Below, in pieces: positions 1 through 7,492 of a stretch of DNA of 49,819 bases. Position 1 is the stretch's first letter. Each line of letters starts with the position of its first letter. The stretch lies in assembly GCA_035997545.1 (NCBI GenBank), contig DASYIL010000207.1:1-49819 (forward strand), in the 5' to 3' direction. A program made the position numbers and the translations under genes. The notes under the pieces are model-generated. The model was not told where the DNA came from. It worked only from the letters and a program-made list of their open reading frames with translations, and ran no database searches. The DNA comes from GCA-003244245 sp035997545 (GTDB lineage Bacteria > Actinomycetota > Actinomycetes > Mycobacteriales > Pseudonocardiaceae).

Positions 1-751
1 GCGCGAGTTCAGACGCCGGAGGGTGGGAGCGACGTGGCTGAGGTCCGGCGTCTATGCGCAGCCGCTGATCGCCGCATCCGGTCAAGGCAACGTGCACCGA
101 CACGGTCCCGCCCGCGAACTGCAGCTCAGCGCGCGTGGACGCGTCGGCACCTCCTGGCCCACGACGGAGCTCAGCGCCGAGCACGGTGGGTATCTCCCAG
201 TCGAACACCTCGAGTACGGCCGCCATGGCATAGCACCCGAGATCCAGCAGTGCTCCGCCACCGAGCACCGGGGCCAGGCGGTAGTTGCCGGGGCTTGGTT
301 CCGGTCCCTCAAACACTATGTCCACCCGTCGCACCCCGGCAGGCGCAACGTGTCCGAGGATGCCTCGCAGCTCGCGCATGCGGGGGTGCCACCGGACCCA
401 CATCGCCTCTACCAGCAGCTTGCCCGTCGACGCAGCGAGGTCGGCCATATCGGCCACCTCCGACGCGGTCATGGCCAGGGGCTTCTCGCAGAGCACGTGC
501 TTGCCAGCCGACAGGGCGTCGGCGCACCACTTCATATGCGCGCTGTTGTGCAGGCTGACGTAGACCACGTCGACCTGGGGGTCTTGCCGTACCTGCTCGT
601 AGCTTGAGCAGGCGATCTCCGCACCGAGCGCCCGCGTGCGCGCCATGTCGGTGGACGCCGCGGCTCGCACCAGGGAACCAGCGACCGTGTGCAGGGCAGG
701 CCCCACTGAGTCGGTGGCGATTCCCCCGGCTCCGATGAGGCCCCAGCCCAC
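1..751 (-). CDS. Gfo/Idh/MocA-family NAD(P)-dependent oxidoreductase, C-terminus beyond left edge
   Basis: The reading frame is open from a GTG at 751 to the left edge with no stop, so the C-terminal part is missing. The start gives VGWGLIGAGGIA, the Rossmann dinucleotide-binding motif of this family. About 100 residues on comes CEKPLAMT, the family EKP motif whose lysine contacts nucleotide and substrate, then EAMWVRWHP and GGGALLDLGCYAM, typical of the substrate-binding alpha/beta domain. Frame continuity was checked at ATG codons 403 and 226. Members oxidise or epimerise sugars and cyclitols with bound NAD(P); the substrate here cannot be read. It is the last visible gene of the leftward sugar-type cluster, 66 bp after the broken MFS gene, and no lesion is seen. 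The GTG start is chosen because no other ATG/GTG/TTG lies in frame within about 60 bp upstream. Confidence 0.82.
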   Translation of the reverse strand, partial: MGWGLIGAGGIATDSVGPALHTVAGSLVRAAASTDMARTRALGAEIACSSYEQVRQDPQVDVVYVSLHNSAHMKWCADALSAGKHVLCEKPLAMTASEVADMADLAASTGKLLVEAMWVRWHPRMRELRGILGHVAPAGVRRVDIVFEGPEPSPGNYRLAPVLGGGALLDLGCYAMAAVLEVFDWEIPTVLGAELRRGPGGADASTRAELQFAGGTVSVHVALTGCGDQRLRIDAGPQPRRSHPPASELA

Positions 752-816
752 TGTGCCGACCGGTGGCTGCGCTGGCCGCTGCGAACTGGGGCGACCCGGC
801 CCAGTGAGGTGGCCGT

Positions 817-2012
817 TCACTTGTTCCCCGATCGCTTGTTCCCCGATCGCGCGGTGGCTGCCGTGCTCGACGCGGCGCGAGACCGCCTCGCGCCCACGGC
901 CACCCCGGTCAGGGCCGTGGGTAGGGACGTCAGCGACGACGCCAGCCCCACTCCGGCCGGGTCCCACCAAGAAACCCACGTAGGCGACCGTGGTCACAGT
1001 CGAGACTGCAGCTCCCCGCCTCTCGGGTCCTGCCCACGCACCAGCGAGGCTGATGACCGTGGGGGCGCAGACGGAGGTACCCAGCCCGGCCACCGCGATG
1101 CCCACGAGCCCGATCCACGGGGTGTCTGCCGTGGCAGCCACCAGTGTCCCGACACCGGCCATCAGGGCTCCCGCGCTGAGCAGCCGGACGGGGTCGAAGC
1201 GCCGCGCCAGGGCGTTGCCAGCGAAGCGTCCCGACGCGGCGGCAGAAGCGAACACCGCCGGGGCCGTAGAACTCAACCCGGCACTAGCGTTGAGCGTGGT
1301 CTCCATGTGCACGGCACCCCAGCTTTGCCACGCGTTTTCCACGAGGTACGCCAAGGCGCCCGGGCACCCGAAGACGATCAGGGGCATTGCCGGACGCCAC
1401 GTCCTCCCACCCCCCGCGGCGCCAAGGGTTCCGGAACGGGACAGGTAGCGCCGTCGCCGGATTCGTCCCGGGTGCGGAGCCCGCCGGGTGCCAGTGCGAA
1501 CACGACGATGACGGCGATCAGGACGAACACCGCTCCGAGCACCAGGCGCGGGCCCGCGCCCGCAGCGCAGCCGTGCTCAGGCTGGCCACGACCACGCAGA
1601 CAGAGAACCAGGCGTGCGCGAGGTTCATTATGGGGCGCTGCGAGCGGATTTCGGCGTGCACACCAGCGGCGTTGATCGCCACATCGGTCGCCCCTGAGAC
1701 GGCGCCCAGCAGGAACAGGGCCGCCCCCAGCGCCACGGGGGAGCTGACGAAAGCGGGCAGGACACCCACCGCGAACGCCGCCATCACCACGGGCAGCACT
1801 CCGGCACCGAGGCGGTCGACGAGGCGACCGGTCAGCCGCATGGACAACAGTGCTCCGAGCCCGATCATCAGCAGCGCCGTGCCCAGCTCACCGTCGATCG
1901 AACCCGAGCTGACCTGCACCGCGGGCAGCACAGCACCCCAGGCCCCCCAGAACAGCCCGAACGCCATGAACCCGCCGAGCGCCCGTCTGCGGTCGAGCAC
2001 CGCATCCGTCAC
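817..2012 (-). pseudogene. MFS transporter, at least three frameshifts
   Basis: Read across frames this is a full-length (about 400 codon) major facilitator of the sugar-efflux/uptake type. The N-terminal half (start GTG 2012, GGAGG 9 nt upstream) is in one frame up to about 1560-1590 and has hydrophobic helices plus a motif-A-like RLTGRLVDRLG loop. The protein then continues in a second frame (PRLVLGAVFVLIAVIVVFA), in a third from about 1415 (MPLIVFGCPGALAYLVENAW) and in a fourth from about 960 (GVGLASSLTSLPTALTG), ending at TGA 817. The breaks fall near G/C-rich runs (about 1411-1424 holds a six-base G run). As sequenced it cannot make an intact transporter. Single-base sequencing errors could explain this gene alone, but its neighbours carry large deletions as well. 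Confidence 0.75.
820..849. repeat. 15-bp perfect tandem duplication near the MFS 3' end
   Basis: CTTGTTCCCCGATCG occurs twice in direct tandem (820-834 and 835-849). It duplicates the last coding residues before the stop of the broken transporter (SGNK-R-SGNK). Confidence 0.85.
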
Positions 2013-2090
2013 CGCACGCCACCTCCACACCCCGGCGGCACAGTCCGGCCCACCGGCGCAAACTCGGCACCGATCAGAAGCACGGCCGGC

Positions 2091-2877
2091 TCACCGCAAC
2101 ACAGACTCGTACACGCGGAGATAGTCCGGGAGCTGGCGGGAGAACAGGAAGCGCTCCGCAACGTCCTCATGGGCTCGTCGGGCTAACCTGGCGCGCAGCT
2201 CGTCATCGTCGGCCAAGGCACCGACCGCAGCCGCGAAGGCAGTCAGGTCGTGGGAGTCGGTCACCAGGAGCCCGGTGTCACCGTCCCGCAGCTGCGACGG
2301 GATGCCACCCACCGCAGCAGCGACGACCGGCTTGCTCTTCCACTTCGCCTCGGTCACCGTCAGCCCGAAGCCCTCGCACAAACTCTTCTGTGAGATCAAG
2401 TCCGCCCACTGCTGCACCGCGTTGACGATGAAGGCGGTGCCTTCCAGGTCAGAACCCGACGTCCGCACCAGGTGCACCCGGCTGCGCACGTCCTCCTCAG
2501 CGCCGAGCAGGTGCGCCATAGCCGCGTCGAACACCGCCTGCCCACCGGGATCATCGGCGACCGCCGTCGGGTCCGGACCCAGCAGAACCAGGTGCAGGTC
2601 AGGATGCGAGCGGGCCACCGACGTGGTGAAGGACTCGAGTACGCCCAGTACACCCTTGGTCTCGTCCCAGCGCGACACCTGCAGAAGCACGGGCGATCCC
2701 GGCGGCACCGCAGCCGCCCACCAGCCGCAGTCGGTTGACGTGCCACACCATGCGTCCTTCGAGCCGCGGCAAACGCCGTTGGCAGGGCCTGCGCCACCCC
2801 CCGTCCTCTATAGCTAGGCGCTGCTCGCCACCGGGGTAGTCTGTCGCGGCAATCTCCTGGACCGTGGGTTCCTTCAC
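2091..2877 (-). pseudogene. GT-B glycosyltransferase (trehalose synthase TreT-like), internally deleted and frameshifted
   Basis: The start GTG 2877 overlaps the stop of the upstream isomerase gene by 4 bp (GTGA). The first about 45 codons (KEPTVQEIAATDYPGG, then GRMVWHVN) match the N-terminus of TreT-like retaining glycosyltransferases, where WHVN should run on into STAAGGGVAEML. Here, near 2715-2745, the frame changes after TAAGG and the sequence jumps directly to PPGSPVLLQVSRWDETKG, the start of the C-terminal nucleotide-sugar domain. Roughly 180 residues of the acceptor domain are missing. The C-terminal part (2091-2708) is otherwise intact, with the LCEGFGLTVTEAKW motif (the E-x7-E signature of GT-B enzymes) and AAAVGGIPSQLRDGDTG. 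The intact family members join an activated glucose to a sugar acceptor; this copy should be inactive. Confidence 0.75.
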
Positions 2878-3846
2878 CAGTTTCTCCCTTCAGGTGCGGT
2901 CGCGGGCCACAGTGCGCGCAGGATCTCAGCGGCACTCCCTACCCCCTCGTCCCGCGGGATCAGCAGATCTTCGTGCTCGACGTAGACCGGTCCGGAGAAC
3001 CCTTCGTCGAGGAGCGCGCTGATGATGTCTCTCCACGGCAACAACCCCCCAGCCCATCGACCGAAAGCGGATGGGTGGGTGGGGACCGCAGTGCGACCAC
3101 CCGTCCGGTACTCGACGCTCGGGTGTCTCCTCCCAGCACTGCAGGTCCTTCACGTGCACCGCTCCCAGAGCCGGGCCCCACCCCCGCACACTTCGGACCG
3201 GATCCCACCCGATGGCGGCGAAGTTGGCCTGGTCGATGCACAGCCGGAACACGTCGGCGTGGTCAGCGAGTTCATCGACAAGCTGGCGCGCGGTGATCGG
3301 GTCATACACGGCTTGTCGCACGTGCGGCTCCAGGCTGAGCGTGAGCCCGGCATCCCGGCACAGGTCCAGGTACAGCACCGCCGCGTCGGCGAGCGCCCGC
3401 ACGCTGTTGGACCGGTGCTGCGTAGAACCACGCCAGTCCAACCACAGCGCGTAGTCCGGACTGCCGAAATAGAGCCGCACCTGCTCGGCTCCGGTGCGCG
3501 CCGCCAAGGAAACCGTCGCGCGCGCACAACGATCGGCATGGACCAGCTTCTCCTCCCGGCTGCCTGCGCACACCGGATCGGTGTGGCTGCCGTGTGGCCC
3601 GAGCAGCAGCTGCGTGTCCCTACTGTTACTGACGCACCGCACGGTGAGCCTCCTGGCCTTCAACGCCTGTGCCACCCGGTCGCCGTGCGCCTCCCCACCC
3701 AGGTCGTCCACCCCGGAGTTGAGGGCCAGGGTGGAGTCAGTCGGCAGGTCGAGAAAGTCGACTGGCAGGGCGGCCACGGCGTCGAGCATCGAGTCGAGGT
3801 TCAGGTCACCGAATACGGCAGCGCAGAGCCCGATCTGCGTCGTCAT
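2874..3846 (-). pseudogene. Sugar phosphate isomerase/epimerase-type TIM-barrel protein, frameshifted near 3068-3088
   Basis: From ATG 3846 the frame reads MTTQIGLCAAVFGDLNLDSML and continues through typical AP-endonuclease-2-like TIM-barrel elements: LSLEPHVRQAVYDPITARQL, CIDQANFAAIGWDP with an aspartate before the strand end, and GAVHVKDL with the metal-ligand histidine. After the stretch CGPHPP the frame fails. The true C-terminus resumes in the next frame as AFGRWAGGLLPWRDIISALL, then YVEHEDLLIP, and ends at TGA 2874. The break lies in a GGGTGGGTGGGG-type run. Without the last about 65 residues one metal ligand (the glutamate of VEHED) is lost. The gene overlaps both neighbours by 4 bp (ATGA upstream, GTGA downstream), so it was part of one operon. 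The substrate is unknown. Confidence 0.75.
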
Positions 3847-4356
3847 CGCCCGTGCTCCTGATCAATGTCAAACTCATGGATGAACGCGCTGCTGGCTGCG
3901 GACACCAGCCGGTCTGCTCGGGTACGGACGGAGTCCAGGGCGTCGGCGATGCTGCACACGGGCGACGGGGCGACGGTGACGGGCTGCGCGCCGCACTCTT
4001 GGCGGACGACTTCTGCGACCAGCTCGGCGAACTGCGGGCACCCGGTGAACACCCCACCGGTGAGCAGGGTGGGCGCTCCCGGAGGCAATGCGGCCGCGCG
4101 GCGCGCGGCAAGCAGGCCCTGGCAGAGGTTCCTGGCCGCTGCCGACACCACCTCCCAGGCTGCGCCGTCACCATCGAGCCAACTGTCTGTCACCACCCCC
4201 GCCAGGTCTGCCACCACCCGCTTTGGGTCGGGCGCCGCAGCTAGCTCCGACGGACGCGGGATTGAGGCTGCCGAACTCCCTCACCTGCCGGTGCGAGTCA
4301 ATCTGAGCGAGCACCCGCGAACCGGAACCGCCTGCATCAACAGCGACGAACACCAT
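3843..4356 (-). pseudogene. BadF/BadG-type ATPase (N-acetylglucosamine kinase-like), internally deleted
   Basis: The N-terminus from 4356 reads MVFVAVDAGGSGSRVLAQID, the phosphate-1 loop of the ASKHA sugar-kinase fold in its BadF/N-acetylglucosamine kinase form. After about 35 residues (SLNPASVG) the frame is lost near 4190-4240. The sequence resumes in another frame at the C-terminal region (3843-4217: AAWEVVSAAARNLCQGLLAA, then LLTGGVFTGCPQFAELVA, where TGGVF is the adenosine motif). Intact relatives have about 300 residues; only about 170 codons remain, so the middle including the catalytic aspartate is deleted. It lies 6 bp after the RmlD-like fragment and overlaps the next gene. It probably once phosphorylated a sugar or cyclitol. 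Confidence 0.7.
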
Positions 4357-4362
4357 GGGGCC

Positions 4363-4710
4363 TCACATCCGCTGAGGCGCGGGACGCGACCACGTCTCGA
4401 CAAGACCGTCGTGGATCGAACGCGGGCGCAGCTGCGGGTCCAGCGCGCTGGCCGTCTCCTGTAGGCAGCTGTAGCGCGGGCGGCTCGCCCACCGGGTGGC
4501 CCGCCTGTCCACGGGCACCACCCTGCTCGGGTCCGCACCCGCCACCCGGTAGGCCTCCCGCGCGAACTCAAACCGGCTGCACGTTTCTCGTCCAGCGACG
4601 TGCACGAGCGGTGGGGCGTCGGCGGCGTGGCTAGCGATGCGTGCTACCGCATCTCCGGCGTCGTCGACGAAGACTGGGGTGAACGACTGGTCAACCGGAG
4701 CTCCCGAAAC
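4363..4710 (-). pseudogene. RmlD-like NAD-dependent sugar reductase, C-terminal fragment only
   Basis: From about 4710 the frame reads APVDQSFTPVFVDDAGDAVA, then HVAGRETCSRFEFAREAYRV, then PRYSCLQ and LRPRSIHDGLVETW, ending at TGA 4363. This matches the C-terminal substrate-binding half of dTDP-4-dehydrorhamnose reductase-type SDRs (the FVDD segment before a helix, then the VAG...S segment). The whole Rossmann half, with GxxGxxG and YxxxK, is absent. The fragment is joined directly to the N-terminal fragment of the upstream synthase-like gene at about 4705, so one deletion appears to have removed the 3' part of one gene and the 5' part of the other. No start signal of its own is visible. Confidence 0.62.
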
Positions 4711-4935
4711 AGATGCGCGGTCTGCTCGGCGTAAAGCGCGCCCACGTTATCATCGGTAATGAGTGCGATGCTGGAGTGCGTCAACATGCCGCACACGGCA
4801 TCGACCGCTGAGGGCAGGTTGTCGACGATGGTGACCGGGTAGAGGTACCGACGCACCGATCTGCCCTCGATCACCTCGAGCGGGTCTGGAATGGGGAACT
4901 CGTCGAGAACGATGTGCAGTCCTACGTCGGACATT
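4705..4935 (-). pseudogene. Dehydroquinate synthase/sugar phosphate cyclase-like protein, N-terminal fragment
   Basis: ATG 4935 has a good ribosome site (AGGAAAGG, 6 nt upstream). It opens MSDVGLHIVLDEFPIPDPLE and continues YLYPVTIVDNLPSAVDAVCG, then IALITDDNVGALYAEQTAHL. The YPVTI...ALITDDNVGALY pattern is that of the N-terminal NAD-binding region of the 3-dehydroquinate synthase superfamily, which includes sedoheptulose-7-phosphate cyclases of cyclitol antibiotics. Only about 77 residues remain before fusion to the RmlD fragment. The metal-binding and catalytic C-terminal two thirds are gone. The family call rests on a short stretch. If right, it suggests the cluster once made a cyclitol or aminocyclitol-type product. 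An upstream in-frame ATG at 5000 has no ribosome site. Confidence 0.5.
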
Positions 4936-5008
4936 CGCTTGCCTTTCCTGGTGTCCGGAGTGGACACTGACGTGGCCGTCACGGCGAGTGCTTCGGGCAT
5001 GACAGCCC

Positions 5009-6145
5009 CTAGAAGAGGATCGATGTCTTGAGACGCCCCGGGGACCCGTAGGAGGCGAAGGCGTCGACCACGTCTGTCTCGTGGTCGAAGCGCACCGTCT
5101 CAGTGACCAGGGCACCGGTGTCGATGAGTCCCCTGTGCAGGAGGTCGAGGGCCATCTCCAGCACGCGGGCGGTGCGGCGCATGGGGAACAACCCGACGTC
5201 GAAGGCTGCGGCCCGCACGGTGAGGCCCTTGGCGAGCACGGGCCAGGTGTTGATCTGCTGAGGCAGGCTCGTCGATCCGTAAATGGTGTACGTTCCGCCG
5301 GCGCGCAGCATGTCCATGGCTTCGGTGCGGATACCCGAGCCCCGCCCCGATGTGGCGATGTGCGGAAGCGCGTCGAAGACGTAGTCGGCGAAACCCAGAC
5401 CCGGGTCGGTCGGTCGCGCGGCCCCGTCGAGATCGACTGGCTGCGCGGTCTCGTCGGCCCCGTATCTGGTAGCAAGTGCCAACCGCTGGGGGTCGACGTC
5501 CATAGCAATGATGGTTCCCGCCGCCAGCAACCTACGTAGCACCTGGATGCTGAGCAGGCCGGCAGGCCCACACCCGAGCACCACGACCAGGTCACCGGGC
5601 TTGGGCGGGCAGCTCAGCAAGGACCGCAGGACCGAGGTCAGCGGCTCGGCCAACGTAGCAGTGTTGGCAGGCATCCCGCTGGGAACGTGGGCTACCGCAG
5701 CGTGCGAGGCGTCCCGGAAGCCGCGCTGGACGAACCAGTTCTGCTCTTCAAGGGCCACACCGGCGAGCAGTGGTGTGATCATCCGGTACTCGGCGAGCCC
5801 GAAGAAGTCGATCTGACCCCAGTAGGTCAGCCGGTCTCCCACTGACACCCGGGGATCGCTCCGCTCCCCGACCTCCACCACGGTCCCCACCACTTCGTGG
5901 CCGGGTATGAGCGGCCAGGACACCGGGGTGAGGTGCCCGCGGTAATAGGAGATGTCCGTCGAGCACACAGACACCGCCTCGATCTTGAGAATGGCGTCGT
6001 CCGCTCCGCACACCGGGTCCACGGTGGTCGCGCGGCCGAGCATCTCGACGTCCTGCAAAATGTAGCTATGCACGACCTCAACTTCCTGTCCCTGACGGCT
6101 TCGATCGACGCAGTGTTCAAATACGCGACGAGTCACGTAGGGCAT
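5009..6145 (-). CDS. Zinc-type medium-chain alcohol/polyol dehydrogenase
   Basis: 378 residues, uninterrupted, with GGGGA about 6 nt before ATG 6145. Residues 58-66 (VSVCSTDIS) carry the catalytic-zinc cysteine (Cys61) and residues 82-84 the GHE pair of the MDR catalytic zinc site. The Rossmann fold follows at about 188-196 (VVLGCGPAG), then MDVDPQRL, an acidic loop after beta-2 that favours NAD. The four-cysteine structural zinc lobe of classical alcohol dehydrogenases is not present around residues 90-130 (YWGQIDFFGLAEY instead). The family oxidises sugars, polyols or cyclitols; the substrate cannot be deduced. It is the first gene of the leftward cluster and the only internal one with no visible lesion. 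Confidence 0.8.
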   Translation of the reverse strand: MPYVTRRVFEHCVDRSRQGQEVEVVHSYILQDVEMLGRATTVDPVCGADDAILKIEAVSVCSTDISYYRGHLTPVSWPLIPGHEVVGTVVEVGERSDPRVSVGDRLTYWGQIDFFGLAEYRMITPLLAGVALEEQNWFVQRGFRDASHAAVAHVPSGMPANTATLAEPLTSVLRSLLSCPPKPGDLVVVLGCGPAGLLSIQVLRRLLAAGTIIAMDVDPQRLALATRYGADETAQPVDLDGAARPTDPGLGFADYVFDALPHIATSGRGSGIRTEAMDMLRAGGTYTIYGSTSLPQQINTWPVLAKGLTVRAAAFDVGLFPMRRTARVLEMALDLLHRGLIDTGALVTETVRFDHETDVVDAFASYGSPGRLKTSILF

Positions 6146-6272
6146 GCCACGTCCCCTTCGGACAAGCCTTTCTGAAACGAGTCACTCTCCATGGCGCGCC
6201 TTCGGGCTCACTGAAGAGTTCAAGACGACATAAGCGACGGAGCTAACCGCCAGTTTCAGTTTCCGGTCTCCG

Positions 6273-6372
6273 CGCACCTGACCGTCTGATCCCGTTCAGG
6301 ATGCAGACTGCACCAAACAGAGCACGAATTACTGCAGTCTGCATCCTGAACGGGATCAGACGGTCAGGTGCG
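6273..6372. repeat. 40-bp perfect inverted repeat with 20-nt loop
   Basis: The left arm 6273-6312 and right arm 6333-6372 are exact reverse complements (CGCACCTGACCGTC at the outer end, GACTGCA at the inner). The guaB3 stop (TGA, 6364-6366) and its last codons lie inside the right arm, so the left arm is an inverted copy of the gene end. As RNA this forms a very stable hairpin just after guaB3 and would act as terminator or 3' stabiliser. As DNA it is a potential cruciform or a small palindromic mobile element. The remaining 6146-6272 holds no gene I can see and must contain the dehydrogenase promoter. Confidence 0.9.
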
Positions 6373-7491
6373 GACGGTTAAGCCGACCTTCTGGAACTCT
6401 TTGAGTTCTGAGTAGCCGGTTTTGGCCATGGCGCGGCGCAGCGCGCCGAACAGGTTCACCTCACCGGCGGGATCGCAGGAGGGGCCGAACAGCAGCGTAT
6501 CGATGCCGATCGAGCCCTGCGGCACATCGATGACGTGGCTGCGGGGCAGCGACGGGTGCGCCGCAGCGGCAGTCCAGTACAACCCGTTGCCGGGAGCCTC
6601 GGCGGCACCCGCCAGCGGTTCACCGAGCATCACCGCGTCCGCCCCGCAGGCGATCGCCTTAGCTATGTCGCCGCTGGTGCGCATCCCGCCGTCGGCGATC
6701 ACGTGCACGTACCGTCCACCGGTCTCGTCCAGGTAATCCCGCCGGGCGGCGGCGGCATCGGCGACCGCGGTGGCCATCGGGACACCGATGCCGAGCACGT
6801 CGCCGGTGGAGGTGCTCGCACCCGCCCCATGGCCCACGATCACACCGGCGGCACCGGTGCGCATCAGGTGCATCGCGGTGCGGTAGTCGCCCACTCCCCC
6901 GGCGATCACCGGGACGTCCATCAACGCGATGAACTCCACGAGGTTGAGCGGTTCAGCAGCGCGGGAGACATGTTCAGCCGAGACGATGGTGCCCTGCACG
7001 ACGAGAATTTCGACGCCGGCAGCGAGCAGGTCAGGGGCGAGGTTGCGGGCGTGCTGCGGGCTGACTCGGGCGGCCACCGTCACACCGGACTCGGCCACTT
7101 GGCCGATCGCCTCGGTGAGCAGGTCGATCCGGATCGGGGCCGAGTGCCACTGCTGCAACAGCCGCACCGCGGCGGCCTCGTCGGACTCGTCCATCGCGGA
7201 GGTGAGCTTGAACAGCAGCTTGTCGACGTTCGGGTGACGAGCCCACAGCCCCTCGGCATTGAGCACCCCCAGCCCGCCGAGCTGACCGATCCGGATCGCC
7301 ATCGCCGGTGACACGATCGCGTCGGTGGGGTGGGTGACCAGGGGGATGTCGAAGCGGTAGGCGTCGATCTGCCAGATGGTGGACACGTCCCGGGAGGAGC
7401 GGGTGCGCCGCGAGGGCACGATCTCAACGTCGTCAAAAGCATAGGCCCGCCGCGCGGTGCGGCCCATGCCGATCTCCACCAGGTCTCGCAT
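6364..7491 (-). CDS. guaB3: GuaB3-family IMP dehydrogenase-like protein
   Basis: 375 residues, TIM-barrel IMPDH/GMP-reductase superfamily without CBS domains, with the actinobacterial GuaB3 signature (IGMGRTARRAYAFDDVEIVP at the N-terminus; VIADGGMRTSGDIAKAIACG with the nucleotide-phosphate-binding glycine motif; AAAAHPSLPRS). Canonical IMPDH has GSICTTR with a catalytic cysteine on the flap. Here the corresponding stretch reads GAGASTSTGDVLGIGVPM with no cysteine, so ordinary IMP oxidation is doubtful. Some GuaB3 proteins have been reported to act differently from IMPDH; the activity here is not deducible. The gene starts 1 bp after the guaB stop, so the two are cotranscribed. Its stop is inside a large inverted repeat. 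Confidence 0.9.
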   Translation of the reverse strand: MRDLVEIGMGRTARRAYAFDDVEIVPSRRTRSSRDVSTIWQIDAYRFDIPLVTHPTDAIVSPAMAIRIGQLGGLGVLNAEGLWARHPNVDKLLFKLTSAMDESDEAAAVRLLQQWHSAPIRIDLLTEAIGQVAESGVTVAARVSPQHARNLAPDLLAAGVEILVVQGTIVSAEHVSRAAEPLNLVEFIALMDVPVIAGGVGDYRTAMHLMRTGAAGVIVGHGAGASTSTGDVLGIGVPMATAVADAAAARRDYLDETGGRYVHVIADGGMRTSGDIAKAIACGADAVMLGEPLAGAAEAPGNGLYWTAAAAHPSLPRSHVIDVPQGSIGIDTLLFGPSCDPAGEVNLFGALRRAMAKTGYSELKEFQKVGLTVRT

Positions 7492-7492
7492 C

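Noticed and set aside
23..607. Plus-strand frames at the left edge (194 and 174 residues)
   Set aside because: They are shadows of the Gfo/Idh/MocA gene on the minus strand, which has GAGGIA and EKP motifs in one continuous frame.
817..4935. Explaining all broken genes as sequencing error
   Set aside because: Single-base shifts in G runs could be errors, but deletions of about 180 codons in the glycosyltransferase, the middle of the kinase and the synthase/RmlD fusion cannot, and adjacent GC-rich genes over 20 kb show no frameshifts.
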